From: Callaeas wilsoni
Taxonomy: Eukaryota > Chordata > Aves > Passeriformes > Callaeidae
NCBI GenBank assembly: GCA_013398955.1
Contig: VWPU01002071.1
Span: 310,001-374,000, forward strand
Reading direction: 5' to 3'
DNA length: 64,000 nucleotides
Shown here in pieces: positions 1 to 12,040 of this stretch. A program made the position numbers and the translations under genes. How positions within the stretch are numbered: the first letter of the stretch is position 1; each line of letters begins with the position of its first letter. Below the pieces are notes generated by a model that had not been told where the DNA came from, searched no databases, and saw only the letters and a list, made by a program, of their open reading frames with translations.

Positions 1-186
1 ATCTGAACATCACAAAAAGAAATGGCTGATACTCTCAAAATCTCATTACCAGCAAAATGAAAAAACTATATGACTCAAATGTTAGTCCAGTTAATGTGTT
101 GCCCATCCAAATTATGTAATGAATATAGAAAATATTTTGTAGTAAAACAGATAAAAATTATACAGCCTTTCCTATTGGGAATTCTG
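1..186. other. AT-rich non-coding sequence, nothing recognised
   Basis: No repeat family, splice-flanked frame or RNA gene was seen. The ATG frame that opens at 70 runs into the repeat starting near 187 and has no recognisable protein features. Confidence 0.5.
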
Positions 187-470
187 AATATGTACATCTT
201 TGCTCCAGTGCTGAAATCACCCTTCTCCTCTGACTTTGCACCTGAAGGTTGTCAGTGTCAGTCATCCACAAGGTTGCAGGATTTGGGGATGTGATCATAC
301 CTTACCAGCACCTTGAATCGTGTGCTGGGAGGAGTGGAGTGGGGTGCCTGTAGGTACAGCCGCTTTGGCATGGGTCTTTTTTCTCTTCAATTGTATTGGA
401 GCACCATTTCTCCACCCCAACAGCTGGCAATCATTGCTGTTGACGGGGTATATCTAGACTCCTGAGCATT
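187..470 (+). repeat. Dispersed repeat 'B', copy 1
   Basis: This tract is clearly related to 15203-15480 in the same orientation. Shared landmarks in order are a 'ctttg-tc-ggtgctgaaat-accctt' block, a 'gtcagtcat' block, 'tgcaggat...gatgtga.cata' and a 'caccag' block. The relation is partial, with many substitutions and small indels, so both copies are old. I cannot name the family. It has no intact reading frame of note. It may belong to an LTR element, because copy 2 sits directly beside LTR family A. The outer boundaries are approximate. Confidence 0.5.
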
Positions 471-1704
471 TAACAAAGATTATAAATGTTATTATTTTAC
501 TTTAAATATACCCAGGATATAAATCCACCTAATGGAGTTATAAGAAAATGTTCCTATTGCAAATTAATGTATAAATTCATATTGCAACTATTTCTACTAA
601 AGTCAGTGACTGGATATTAGACTAGATGGATCACTTTCTCAATTAAGTATGACAGTTTTTATATTCTGGAGGTTTTACTTCAGGGATAAACTAATATTTC
701 ACACTCTAATTTCATTTTGGGGGGAATCTTTTTTTATTTAAAATGTACCTCCTAGTATCCATTCAGGTCCCCAGTATATTTAAAAGGAGAAGAATTTAAA
801 AAATAAAATAAAATGTGGTGTGCATGTCATGAACACTAGAAATAAAATAGTATATATGAAAAAAAGTTTGCCACTATAGCATGAAGAACTTATTACATAG
901 GAATCAAATTTTCCTTATAAGCTGACATTTCAGCAAGTATTTTAAATCTCTATAGTTATTCCATAATTTTAGCAAGCAAATTTGGGGAGGTGATTGCAAC
1001 CAAACACTGTTAAATTGAATATCTTTTCTCTAATGTCAATATTGACTTCAGTCAGTACTTGGACTTCAGATTTTCTATTGACATGTTCTATTTTTTCTTG
1101 GCTGTTTTGTCCTGTCTCAAAATGCATTTATTAACACCCTCCTAGGGAAAAAAAGTAAATCTCCCAAAAAACTTCCCCTCCCCTCTTACTTCGTATCCAT
1201 ATAAGCAGCAAGATCTTCTAAAAGATAGATCAACATACTCTAAAAGTACTACACAGAAATGTATTGGTCAGGGCTGAACCAGCTAGCAAGGAAACACTAA
1301 AAACTGGGTTTTGTAGCTGAGCCATGCTTTCTTTCCCACTGTCACAACAAAGTGGCAAGGCTTAAAAACTGGTTGGCAATGGACAAGTGCTATGCACAGC
1401 AATTATTTTCTCACTTACCTGCCATGTGTACTCAAAAAGAGGCAGCAGTCCAGTGGCATGTTGGATGACTTAAAATTATCCAGATAAGGCAATCTAAAGT
1501 CACAAGCTAGATGTAGTGTATATGCACTTTTCATTCTAGGGAATTCAGGTTATAGAACTGGGGACGCATAAGCCCTCCAACATATTGTTGGACTGCTGAG
1601 TGTAAAGAAACACTACACGGAACGGACTTTCAAATGCTACTGATATATATTTCATACCATAAAGTAGAAAGGAGTGGGAAATCACTGCAGCTGTGGTTTG
1701 AGGT
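471..1704. other. AT-rich non-coding stretch
   Basis: I see no gene or recognised repeat. The stretch is AT-rich with short A and T runs, for example around 790-870. Confidence 0.45.
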
Positions 1705-2405
1705 TCACATAACGAAGTACAAAGTTATGCCCCCTGGTATTAACAAAGGCTGAAGGACGAGCAAGTTGAAAGCAGCCCTGCTGAGAAGGACTTGGGGGTT
1801 CTGGTGGATGAGAGGCTGCACATGAACCAACAATGTGCACTTGCATCTAAAGCAGCATGGCCAGCAGGTCAAGGGAGGTGATTCTGAGACCTCACCTACA
1901 GTGCTGTGTCCAGATCTGGGCTCCCCAGCACATAAAACGGACCTGTTGGAGCGAGTCCAGAGGAGGGTCATGAAGATAATCAGAGGGCTGAAACACCTCT
2001 CCTGTGAAGATGGCTTGTGAGAGTTGGGGATATTCTGCCCAAAGAAAAGGCTTCAGGGAGACCTCATTGTGCTCTTTGAGCACTTAAAAGGAAGGTACAA
2101 GACCTGAGAGGGATTTGTTACATGGGTATCTAGTGACAGGAAAAGAGGGCATGGTTTTAATCTGAAAAAGGTTAGATTAAGATATAGAGAAGAAATTCTT
2201 TACTGGGAGGGTGGTGAAACACTGGGACAGTTTGCCTGGAGTGGTGATAGATGGGGCATTCAAAGTTAGGCTGAATGAGGTTCTGAGCAACCTGATCTAA
2301 TGAAAAATGTGCCTCCTCATAGCAGGGTGTTTGAACTACACAACCGTTAATGGTCCGTTCCATCCCAAACTATTCTACGGTTCTCTGAATCTGTGATTCT
2401 ACTCT
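1705..2405 (+). mobile_element. CR1 LINE, 5'-truncated 3' end
   Basis: This is the 3' part of a CR1 non-LTR retrotransposon on the plus strand. Recognisable CR1 landmarks run in order: the block around 1775-1830 (aggacttgggggttctggtggatgag), a 'ccagatctgggctccccagca' type block at 1910-1930, 'agaggagggtcatgaagat' near 1960, and the tail 'cattctacggttctctgaatctgtgattct'-like end at 2365-2400 carrying the octamer-like ATTCTRTG repeats typical of CR1 3' ends. The reverse-transcriptase region is missing and the frame is broken by stops, so it is a dead copy. Short frames of 60-90 codons on both strands inside it are not genes. The 5' truncation is usual for CR1. Confidence 0.9.
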
Positions 2406-3214
2406 TTTCAGTTCCACTTCTGGAGCAATATAACAATTTTCTGTTTCCAACTTTGGACATAAAAGCATAATTTCGTGTTGCCACTTGCTTAGTGGCATAG
2501 AGTGTGAGTAATTCACTGGCTGAATCACTCTTTATTTTTCATGTTGTATGTAATTTTAATCCATAAAGAAATCTGTTGTTTGAAAAGCACCATAGAAGAA
2601 AAGCACCAATCAACAAGAGTAAGAGAGCAAGATTTAAGCACAAATTACTGAACTGCAGCTAATGTCAAACTGACTCTTGGCCTTCCTTAACTGAAGCTTT
2701 AATTAGAAGAACAAAGGGAGAAAACAAAGTATATGATTTGACATTCCATTTGAGATGTAGTGCAGCACAGTGGTCTTGTAAGTGAAATGAAAAAAAAATT
2801 AATAGGAATTCTAAACGTAGAGTATTTTCTTGCAGATAAGGATTGGTGCAGTAAAATTTCATCAGATGAAAGGAATAAGGCTGAACTTTCCTAAAGAGTT
2901 ACAGCATGTATTTTAATATGCATGAAATACACAGAAAACAAAGGAAAAGTAAGCCACAAATGGTTCATTTTGTTTATGTTTATATATAAATGGGAAAGTA
3001 TTTAATTGCATCACCTCATACAGAAACAATTCCACACTCCTCCTTCACCTTTTTCTACATGCCACAAAGAATTTTTTTAATATATAGATTACTTGAAAAT
3101 ATGTATTTCAGAAAGGGTATAAGCTTTTCTGTGATGCTTCTTAAGATAAATTCTTCATAAATATCAAGGAATTTGTCTTTAGAATATGTCTATTAGACAG
3201 AATTAAACTCATTC
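2406..3214. other. AT-rich non-coding stretch
   Basis: I see nothing beyond ordinary AT-rich sequence between the CR1 copy and the LTR element. Confidence 0.45.
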
Positions 3215-3870
3215 ATAGCACCTTTTTGATGACATTTTTAAGAAGGGGAAAAAAGTGCTGCACAGCAGCAGCTTGGACAGAAGAGTGAGAATATGTGAGA
3301 GCAACAACTCTGCGGACACGAGGTCAGTGAAGAAGGAGACGGAGGAGGTGCTTCAGGTGCTGGAACTCAGATCCTCCTGCAGTCTGTGATGAAGACCATG
3401 ATGAGGCAGCTGTGCCCCTGCTGCCCTTGGAAGTCCATAGAGATCCACCTGCAGATCATGGAGTAGCAGATGGTGTCTTTCCTGATGTGTCCTTAAAGAA
3501 GATGTGACCTCATGGAGAGCCTCTGCTGAATAAGGTTCATGACAGAAACTGTGGCCCATGAAGGAAGCCAGTGTTGGAGGAGGTTGTTTGGTAGGAACTG
3601 CGTATCCCCAGGTGACCCATGCGGGAGCAGTCTGTGAAGGATAAGAAAAGACACAAACTGGAGCCATTTGTGAAGAACTACAGCCTGCTGGAAGGATTCA
3701 TATTGGAGAAATTAATGAACAACTATCTACTATGAGTGGGATCCCACGCTGGAGCAAAGAAAGTACATGAAGAGAAAAGACTGGTAGAGAGAGACTTTGG
3801 CAAACTGCTTGCAACACCCATTTCCTATGCCCCTGTGATGGGAAGAGGTAGAGAATTTGGAAGTCAAGTT

Positions 3871-4233
3871 ATTGTATTAACAGTATAGAAATTAGTGAGA
3901 GAATAAAGCCCTCTGCATTACAGTCGGTCCTCAGAGATCAGAGGAGCTGGATGCATTAATTTCTGATTATAGAGAATTCAGCACTGTCAGCCTGGGTGAG
4001 TTCAATAAGAAATTGTACAATCACATATCAGAAATAGTGCAGTTTACCAGTTCTATACTGCAGGTCTGGCCCTGTTCAGTAAGAATTTACACAATCCAGA
4101 TTCACAAATAGCAGAGTTTATGGAAGCAACAGGAAGGCAGGTTCAGGATTGCTGGTGATAAATGCACTAACTGTAGAGTATTAATAAGTGTCATGAGAGA
4201 ATGTATAGTAACAGAGATCCAATAGCGAGATAG

Positions 4234-4264
<31 letters not shown>

Positions 4265-4933
4265 GATAGAGTCCCAAGTCTTCTCCAATGCAGTTGGAAT
4301 AACAAAGCTCACCTAAAAGCGACCTTTCAGGGGAGGAGGAGAGAAAAAGTCTGTTGACTGATCCTGAGCAATCAGAGGTGTTTCCCCCTCTCTCTTTTTG
4401 CCTCAACCCCCTCCCTTCTATACTATAATTTTTGTCCCTTCCCAAAGGGGTGAAACAATCCCATGCTATAGATGAAGTTTTGGGGATTGTGGTTGTACAT
4501 GTAAGGCATGTTGTCTTTTCTCTTCATTTGCATTCTGAAGGATGTGAAAGTTAATATGCAAATAGGACTTAATGAGGGTCTCAGTTACTTTCAGTCAAAA
4601 TTTATGGTTTTGGTCCTCCTACACCCACTAAGATGGCAGTAAAAGCTGTCTGACCTTTGTCAGACAGTCCTTCCATGCACCTTCATCTCCTTAAATGAAC
4701 AGATTTATAACAAGTCTTGCTTTTCAGGGTGAAAGAGGATTAAGGCTAAAGGCTGGTAGAGATGTGTGGGTGCTCTTCTTTGAGCCTCCGCTTCACACCA
4801 GACACCCTTCAATTGTTAGGACGTTGCTCAAGCCAGGGGTCCAATTCACGCTCTTTTCAACCAGCCTCACCGATTCTTCAAATTATTCACCAACTTAAAG
4901 CCCCTCTATAGAAAGTCTGACAATTTACCAAAA
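3871..4933 (-). mobile_element. Insertion of about 1.06 kb inside LTR element A, possibly a second LTR
   Basis: The host repeat breaks after AAGTT at 3866-3870 and resumes at AAGTT at 4934-4938, which reads as a 5-bp target duplication. The insert carries a TAGA microsatellite (4228-4270). On the minus strand it has a TATA-like stretch near 4420-4430 followed by purine-rich sequence. Together with its size this suggests a solo LTR, but clean TG...CA ends at the inferred junctions were not found. Its closest resemblance inside the window is a weak one to the minus-strand tract at 49930-50050. The strand is inferred and the family is unknown. Short frames on both strands inside it, including the Tyr/Leu/Ser/Ile repeat product of the TAGA tract, are not genes. 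Confidence 0.45.
4228..4270 (+). repeat. (TAGA)n microsatellite with one TAAA interruption
   Basis: About ten tetranucleotide units are present, with one variant unit (ataaata) near 4251-4256. The repeat lies inside the insertion at 3871-4933. Confidence 0.95.
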
Positions 4934-5223
4934 AAGTTGAACTAAGGAAGACGGGGCGGGGGGGGAGTTTTTTCTCAGGAAGACAGGGAGGGTGTAGATT
5001 TTTAGGTATGTTCTTATTTCTTATTATCATACTTTGATTTGATGGTGAAATATTAAATTAATTTCCCCTGGTTGAGTCTGTGTTGCCCATGACAGTAACT
5101 TGTAAGCAAGCTCTGTCCTTATCTTGACTCATAAGCTTTTTCGCATATTTTCTGCCCCCTATCCAGTTCAGGCAGAAAAATGATAGAAAGGCTTTGTGGG
5201 CACCTAGGAGTCAACTCACCACA

Positions 5224-7424
5224 ATTATACATAGAGAAATCTTCATGCTATACAGAAAACATTGAAATAGAGTGGAGAAGAAAAAACTTGATAGCCTAGC
5301 CCCTGATTTACTATGGAGTTTTTTGTTTGACATTTTCTGTTAGTTTGTTTCTGAGCCTCAGCTCTAACACTGCAATATTTTCCAATTACAGTTCTCATTC
5401 AAAGAGCATTTCAAATGCTTAGTGGTTTTGCTTGTGGGAACCATGATTTTCAGTTTAAGCACCAGGGAATGAGAAATGCTCAGTTAATGATCACCTGTGA
5501 AGAGTTATATTGAAATAATTTGTTCAGCATCACATTAAAAATCTACAGAGGAATCGAGGAAATAATTGAACATTCAGTGCTGACATCCAGGTGCTTCAGC
5601 CATTTCTTTCCGAGTTGAATTCATTCACTTTGCAATTTCAACAAGAAAAGAGACTGGGTACTGATAGCACTTTTAGCTATGCTGCTTCAACAGTCTAAAA
5701 TGGATTTTCATTTGTGTTGTCACAGTTTCTAATGTTTTTTTGGCAAGATTAACAATATAACTTCATTTTTCTTCTTTCTTCCTAGAGGCTTAAAACTATT
5801 CCTACCAAAGAATAAACATACCATTATTCGAAATCACCTAGCTTCTCTATAGTGGTTGCTTGCAGGGTTGGATCTTTGCAATCACTACAAACACCAGCTG
5901 TAGCAAGTAAGGCAATTGTAAGCAGCAATAGGTGGCTTTGCGCTAACACTTTGTTAGTGTGGTGAATGAACGCTGGAGGGAAGGAGTCTGTTCCTTGTGT
6001 AGCAGTATTCTTTGTTCGGTTTGGTTTGCTTTTACAGATACCAACTCACTGAAATTTGATACATTGACTAATAGCCATGATACAACACTTGGCCCTATGG
6101 TAGAATCATTGATTCTGAGGAAGTCCCTTAGTTAAATGCATACCCAAAGAATGGTCTACATTGCTCTCATCCCAAATTGCTCAGGAATTTGTCCAGAAAT
6201 TAACAAAAGGAAAACTCTCCTTTGTTTATAATTATTGTTTCAAATTATTGCAGAATTATATTTATCATTGCATATTAAACTTCTACTTCAAATCTGAATG
6301 AAACAGCCTCCCTTTTTTCCCCTCATGCTTCTGATTCAGAAGCAGGTAGAAATTTAGTCATTCAGAGCAACCTTCATTTTGGTGTTGTGTGCCCTCTCAG
6401 AGGTTGAAAAATTTGGAGAAAGTGAGAGTAGAAATCCTACTTATTCCTCACAACCAAATCACATTCTAGAAGTAATGGCTAGGGTTTTTATCTGATAACA
6501 TGTGGCAATTTTATAATGATCATATGTAAAGAATAGCTTTCAAGATATAAAGCATTAGTAGAAGTAGGGGTTTTTTTTAGCATATTTTGAGGCTTGTTTC
6601 TGATCCCAATGTAACATGATGCTTACCAAAAGCTTTTTGTCCAAAAAAGAGGCAATATTTATTTATTTTTGTTTGTTTTTTTGAAAAAAAAATAAGACCA
6701 TTTCAAGTATTTATTAAAAGAGGAAAAAAAAATACTTTCTTAAATCTTTCTCACATTCAGTTTTTCATGGTTGTCACTTCTCCCAGTTATAAGCCTCAAA
6801 CAAAAATGTGATATGCAAAAGTAAATTCTGTTTGATTGTAGAAGTCTTACAGAAAGTGTCAGCCAAACTCAGCTGTAAGGGTTACTCAGCTTAGGGAAGT
6901 AGCACACAAGAAACACGAGAAAATTCATTCATATAGATGCAGATTCAACAAAAGACTGCAAAAAAGATACAAAGGTGTCCTCCAATGTTTAGTGGTACCT
7001 CTGTTTAAATGAAAACACTTTTAGTAAAAAACATTCTGCAGAAAATGACATTTTGAACCTCTGCCATGAAGTTAGGAAGATATGTTGAATCTTTATCTTC
7101 TGTTACCAGGTAAATTAATAAAACATTTGTCTTCAAGAGAATATCCAGAATATCACTTTTATTTTGATGACAAAGGCTCATCATCATTTAATCTTGCAGT
7201 ATTTATTTTCTGTATTTTTTATATTGTTATCTAGAACTAGAACTAGAATTGCACATACAAGCAGTTATAAAAAAATTCTCCAAACTCTATATTCTGTTGT
7301 CTACTCAGATTTCTATACAGTTCATGTGATGTGTAGGTGCATGAAAATAACTCTGTATCACTGTCCTTCGCAAACACAATATTCTTAATTTAAAGGTTAG
7401 GTGTTCATTAAGGTTGCAACTACA
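5224..7424. other. AT-rich non-coding stretch
   Basis: No gene or repeat family was recognised. T- and A-rich low-complexity sequence occurs around 6570-6740. Short ATG frames near 7005-7390 overlap on both strands and show no protein features. Confidence 0.45.
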
Positions 7425-7950
7425 TACACAGAAACAGAGGAACCTTGGGGGTTATTTTCAGTCCATAACAACTTCTCACCAACATTTCTTTCTCCTGAAA
7501 CATTTTCCCTGTACCAGCATGGCGCCTTCCATGGGCTGCTGTTACTTCAGAAGGGTATCCAACTCCTGCATCATGGAGTCTGACACAGGCTGCAGTGTAC
7601 ATATCTGCTCCACTGCTGTCTTCTCCAGGGGCTGAAGGGGAACCTATGGTTCAGCACCTACAGCACCTCCTCTCATGCCTTCACTTTGGTTTCCGCAGGC
7701 TTGTTCCTCATGCTTTTTCTTTTTCCTCACTCATTCCTCACTGCCTGTGCAGCATTTTGCCCGTTCTCAATTATGTTTTCCTGGCAGTGCCACCATCATG
7801 ACTTGGCAGAGCCATGCCCAGAGGCGGGTTGGCTGGACCCAGCTGGAACGCTCTGTGTCTGGCAGGGCGGCCTCGGCCATTCCTCACAGAGGCCACTGCT
7901 GAAGGCTCTCTGCTACCAACACCTGGGCACCTACACCCAGATCTACCACA
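7425..7950 (-). mobile_element. Avian LTR-type element 'A', minus-strand copy
   Basis: Read on the minus strand this begins with TGTGGTAGATCTGGG at 7950, consistent with an LTR 5' TG terminus. It then follows the family A order, including a 'gaggaggtgctgtaggtgctg' block near 7640-7670 that matches 3345-3370 in the plus-strand copy, and a 'gttatggactga...aacccc' block near 7450 that corresponds to the region before the host break in the first copy. The 3' third of the element is missing. Many overlapping frames of 60-100 codons occur here on both strands because the repeat is relatively GC-rich; none looks like a protein gene. Confidence 0.7.
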
Positions 7951-9190
7951 CAAATAGACACTGTCATTCCGGTGAACAAACCTGCCATGCCTGAGAATCT
8001 GCCAAAAGAGGAACAGTGTCAATAAGGAGGCAGAAATGGGTTTCATGCAATTACTGATTCTTTCATGTCTTTAACATTTCACAGAAACCAGAAATATATG
8101 CAATTAAACTTGAAGGGTTAAAAATAATTTTGAATATTATGTAAGTAAGGTAACTGGCAATAGAAAGGCACTTAAAATGGGGAACAAAAATACATTCTGA
8201 TAAAATATTGCTTCTTTTTTTTTTTATTTGGTGTCATTTGAGATGGTTACTTGAGGTAAGAATTACAACTTAAAAAATACAGCCATGAATGTGCAAAAAT
8301 CTATTATATTTTGTTATCTAATATTTCTTAAGTTTCATGTTGCATTTGAAGAATAAAGATCAACAGTTTAAAACAGAATGTGACATTCTAAATTTGTTTT
8401 ATGATGATTTCTCCTGTTCTGAAGTGTAGATTGCCAAATTACTCTTTCCACTTTAATAGAAATGTCCCTGAAACTTCAATTTTCTTTGCAATTTTTGTCA
8501 CGATTCTTTTGTTATAGAACAGAGGCTGTTTCTGGATTTGTTTTGAGCAGCACACTTAGTTGTTGGAAGTATGTTTGTTTCCTTAATACTGAGTTATGTG
8601 TACAGAATACATTCCATCAACTATATATAATTTAGGGAAGAATACATATATGTGTTTAAAACTGGCCTTTTTGAGTCACCTCTGTTCAGAAATGCTAGTG
8701 TTTCAGAGGTTGATACAGCAAGCATTTCTTATAAAAATGGTGGGGTTTGTTTTATCAGCAAGCCATGTTAAACATCACCTTTTACAAATGTTGAAATGGA
8801 TCAAAGTGGTCGACATCTGACCTTTCAAGAGATTGTTTAAACTTACAAGGCTGCATAGAAAATTACATGCTGGAAGGAATATCTAGAAGTTTCAGGACTG
8901 TCATCTGAATAGAATGAATAGTGCCATATAAACTGTTCTGAGTTTTATTCATCTATTCAAATGTGGACAACTATGATTCGCGTTTATACAGCTGAGTTCA
9001 TCGTGTAGACTTCTTGCATAATGATGGAGAATATTAGGTGAAACCTACACTGCTAGTTAATCTAACTCCTGACTCCCTGGTCAGTTGCACCAGAGTGATT
9101 CATGTCAACGGTTTTTCAGGCTGGACACTCTAAGCTGACCAGAGGCATCTGCACTTTCTGAACTGTCATTCAGCTCCAAATTCAAGGCAT
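7951..9190. other. AT-rich non-coding stretch
   Basis: No gene or repeat family was recognised. The short frame at 8596-8820 has no supporting features. Confidence 0.45.
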
Positions 9191-9197
9191 ATAGATT

Positions 9198-9660
9198 TAG
9201 GTGTCTAAACAAACAGGGTCAGTGCAGCTGCCATCAGATAGATGGCTTGCACCACTTGGGATTTCTCCTGATGTCCAGCTACCAACCTGGGCACAAGTCT
9301 TCTTTTGGTCCTCTAGTAGATCTATTATCCTTGTACATAGCTTGAATACCAATGGGAGATCTATGTGTTTTCTGAACAGCATCTCAAGACCAGGCAAGAT
9401 CCCCAAGGCAATATGACATGACACTAACTTCCCAAATAGGGGCAACAATGAAATTAGGCCTTATGTCCAGAAATATATGTGACTATCATAAACCTTGCGA
9501 CATATTTTGCAACCCTAAGTAGACCCTCCTGGATTCCACAGAACATCTTAAATGACAGTAGGTGCATATGTTTAGACAACTGAATCCCACACCAAATCTC
9601 CACTGACACTAAAGAGATAACATGACTTTTAGGTAGAAAGAAACCTACTTTAGACACCTA
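9198..9660. mobile_element. Candidate small inverted-repeat element (MITE-like)
   Basis: A 12-bp sequence TAGGTGTCTAAA at 9198-9209 is repeated as its exact reverse complement at 9649-9660, giving a 463-bp unit with perfect 12-bp inverted ends. A related internal motif, 'gtaggtgcatatgtttagac', lies near 9557-9576. Motifs of this kind occur in old non-autonomous DNA transposons of amniotes. I see no convincing target-site duplication and no transposase frame. The short frames inside (9197-9448 minus, 9201-9416 plus) are mutual shadows. A chance inverted pair is possible. Confidence 0.35.
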
Positions 9661-10157
9661 TATTTTCTGTGTTTATAGGTTATTTCTATGCATATATTCT
9701 AAATATGGAAATTCAAGCAAGGTTAATATAATTCTGTCTGTGTGATTATTGCATTTATAGATTTCACAATTATTTACACCCTTATGTGATGACACTGTTG
9801 TATTATAGGCCCTAAACATTTGCAAGGAGTTGAAAGAAAGAATCAAATAATATTTTCAAGACACATCTGTTCACTGGTCAACTAGATTTAAACTGACACA
9901 TCCATGAAACACAATACTAGTAGGAAAAAAAACAATACTGAAAAAATGTGGTCCCAGAATAAGAAAAAAACACTAGAAATCCTTCATAAGTAACAACTGC
10001 TACCAATACAGTACAAGGTTAACTGCTTAATATTTAAAAGTCATTGGAGGAGAATAGTAGGAAACTCCTGTAGCAATTCAGACAACAGTGTTTTTAAAAA
10101 CTTATTACACTGAGTTGTCCAGTTGTTCATTGGATCCTAAATGTATGTGATTCTAAC
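9661..10157. other. AT-rich non-coding stretch
   Basis: Nothing recognised. Confidence 0.45.
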
Positions 10158-10692
10158 CACAGAATCTCAGAACATGTTGAGTTGAGAGGAAACCCCAAGG
10201 ATCATTGAGTCCAACTCCTGGCCCTGCACAGCACCATCCCCAAGAGTCACATCATGTGCCTGAGTGTTCTCCAAACACTTCTTGACCTCTGTCAGGCTGG
10301 TGCTGTGACCTCTTCCCTGAGGAGTCTGTTCCAGCGCCCAAACTCCCTCTGGGTGAGGAACTTTTTCCTAGTATCCAAATGAAACCTTCCCTGCCACAAC
10401 TTCAGGCCATTCCCTCAGGTCCTGTCACTGGTCACCAGAGAGAAGAGATCAGTGCCTGCCTCTCCTCTTCCTCTCAAGAGGAAGTTGTAGACTGCAATGA
10501 AGTTTCCCCTCAGTCTCCTCTTTTTCAGGCTAAGCAGACCAAGTGACCTCAGCTGCTGCTCATACGGCCCCTCAAACCCCTTCTCTATCTTCCTTGCCCT
10601 CCTTTGGACTGTTCCTAATAGTTTGATATCTTATATTATGGTGACGAAAACTGCACACAGCCCTTGACAACGGGCTGCACCAGGGCAGAGCA
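10158..10692 (-). mobile_element. CR1 LINE 3' portion, well preserved
   Basis: Read on the plus strand, the reverse complement of a CR1 3' region starts with 'cacagaatctcagaacatg', then 'gatcattgagtccaactcctgg', 'ccctgcacagcaccatcccc', 'aggaactttttcctagtatcc', 'gaccaagtgacctcagctgctgctca' and a 'gggctgcaccagggcagag'-like block at the end. Those are classic CR1 landmarks in the right order. This is one of the least diverged CR1 copies in the window. It is 5'-truncated and carries no reverse-transcriptase domain. Confidence 0.93.
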
Positions 10693-12040
10693 ATGAAAAT
10701 GTATATGACAATGAAAAAGTATATGACATCGAACATATATTTTTTTATTAAAACTTAACACATAATTTACAAGGCACTATCAGCTTTGTCCTGTAACTGC
10801 TATCTCTTTAAATCCTCTATGGGATGCTTTGTTTCCTCCAGTATTAAAACCCTCAGACCAAGGCTCTCACTGACACCGCTTTAAATATTTATTATTGATA
10901 CTATGCTATTACAAAGCCCAAAGCACATACAGCTACATGCAAAACATGCACATAAGCACATACACAGCCTGTACAAGTTATTATTGCTAGTGGGCTATTA
11001 CATAGCCCATAGCAAGAAGCATATCATTGATTATATGATAAACAACTGAACAGCAAACAGACTCTATTTGAACTTCATCTCTAAAAAGACTAAGGAGAAG
11101 GAGAGATGACTGACTGACACTTGTATACCTCTTACAATATTTCAGGTAGGTGTAAATTTATAGGCACAAGTTCTAGGTAGCTGTCCATGTGGTACTTCAA
11201 GCAATAGCAATACGCAATGTTAGATAAGTGAACTTCCGAGAACATTTAAGTCTTCAGCATCAAAAGATCATGAAATAAGTATTCATTTTGCAAGTTCTTT
11301 TTGAAAAGCCTTATCTAAAAGTCAGAGAAAAAGCTGATGATAGTGATGAAAGGGAGGATAGTGATGAAAGTTATGCTCCATTGAATATGAAAGTTTGAAA
11401 GAGCTCAGTGGTACATTAAATGAAGAATGATATTCCAGGCATATTTCAGAGAAAAAAAAAGATTTTGAAATTTTGAAAGTGATCTCTTGTTTCTGTTTAT
11501 CTGCAGAGAGACCTAGTATTCTGTTTTGCTCATTACAGAGAGAACAAACCCCTTCAGATAGATCAGAAGACCCAGTCTTCCTGCTGACTACTTTGGTGAC
11601 TTCAAGCAAGTCACTCAAATGTGCTTGTTTGATTTCTTTAACCTGTATTTAATCTCACCAAAATGTGCTTCATATTTCGCACAAAATTGGTGTATGGTGA
11701 CTGTATTAAGGCAAATGTCACTGTTTGTACTTATAAAGAACACACAGAAATAGAAGGTGTATAGATATAAAAAAGATATTTCTAAGATATGGGATTTAAA
11801 GGTTTAAGGCTTTTGGCAGCAGATAATATTCATCTGTTTTTTATATTCACCCTGGACTACGTTGTAGAGAAAAGTAATGAATTTCAAACCTCTCTCTGTT
11901 CGAAAATAGAAAAAAAGGAATGAAAAATGAGGGTGAAATTAAAGTCAGAACTGGACATGCACACAGAATGAAATTTATATGCTTGAGTAGAAATATCTGT
12001 GAACATAGCAAAGGAAGTTGATTGACTGATTCTTTTGATC
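10693..12040. other. AT-rich stretch with a local duplicated motif
   Basis: 'Gctattacaaagccc' near 10905 and 'gctattacatagccc' near 10993 are near-identical and 88 bp apart; the second forms a small hairpin (gggcta/tagccc). Around 10695-10730 the phrase 'atgaaaa-gtatatgaca' is tandemly doubled. The tract 10880-11030 has an LTR-like appearance, but I cannot assign it. The minus-strand frame at 11322-11618 has no protein features. Confidence 0.35.

Larger units (their letters stand above)
3215..5223 (+). mobile_element. Avian LTR-type element 'A', plus-strand copy interrupted by an insertion
   Basis: The left part, about 3215-3870, follows an avian LTR repeat I know from memory: 'tgatgacatttttaagaag', 'gtgagaatatgtgagag', 'gaggaggtgcttcaggtgctgg', repeated 'cagcccgtgg'-like blocks, then 'gtgatgggaagaggtagaga'. 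The right part, about 4934-5223, continues the same element with a 'ttattatcat' block, 'aaattaatttcccc', 'gtctgtgttgcccatgacagtaa', 'gtgggcacctagg' and a 'tcaactcaccaca' end consistent with an LTR CA terminus. About 1.06 kb between the parts is foreign to the element. The 7425-7950 copy (minus) and 14935-15190 copy (plus) belong to the same family. The 5' end is diverged or truncated. No coding capacity remains. The exact library name (ERVL-type or other) is uncertain. Confidence 0.72.

Noticed and set aside
3353..3667. A 104-codon minus-strand frame
   Set aside because: It lies antisense within LTR element A and has no support beyond being open.
7414..8046. Dense set of frames on both strands, up to 102 codons
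   Set aside because: They arise from the more GC-rich LTR element A; its other copies do not keep these frames.
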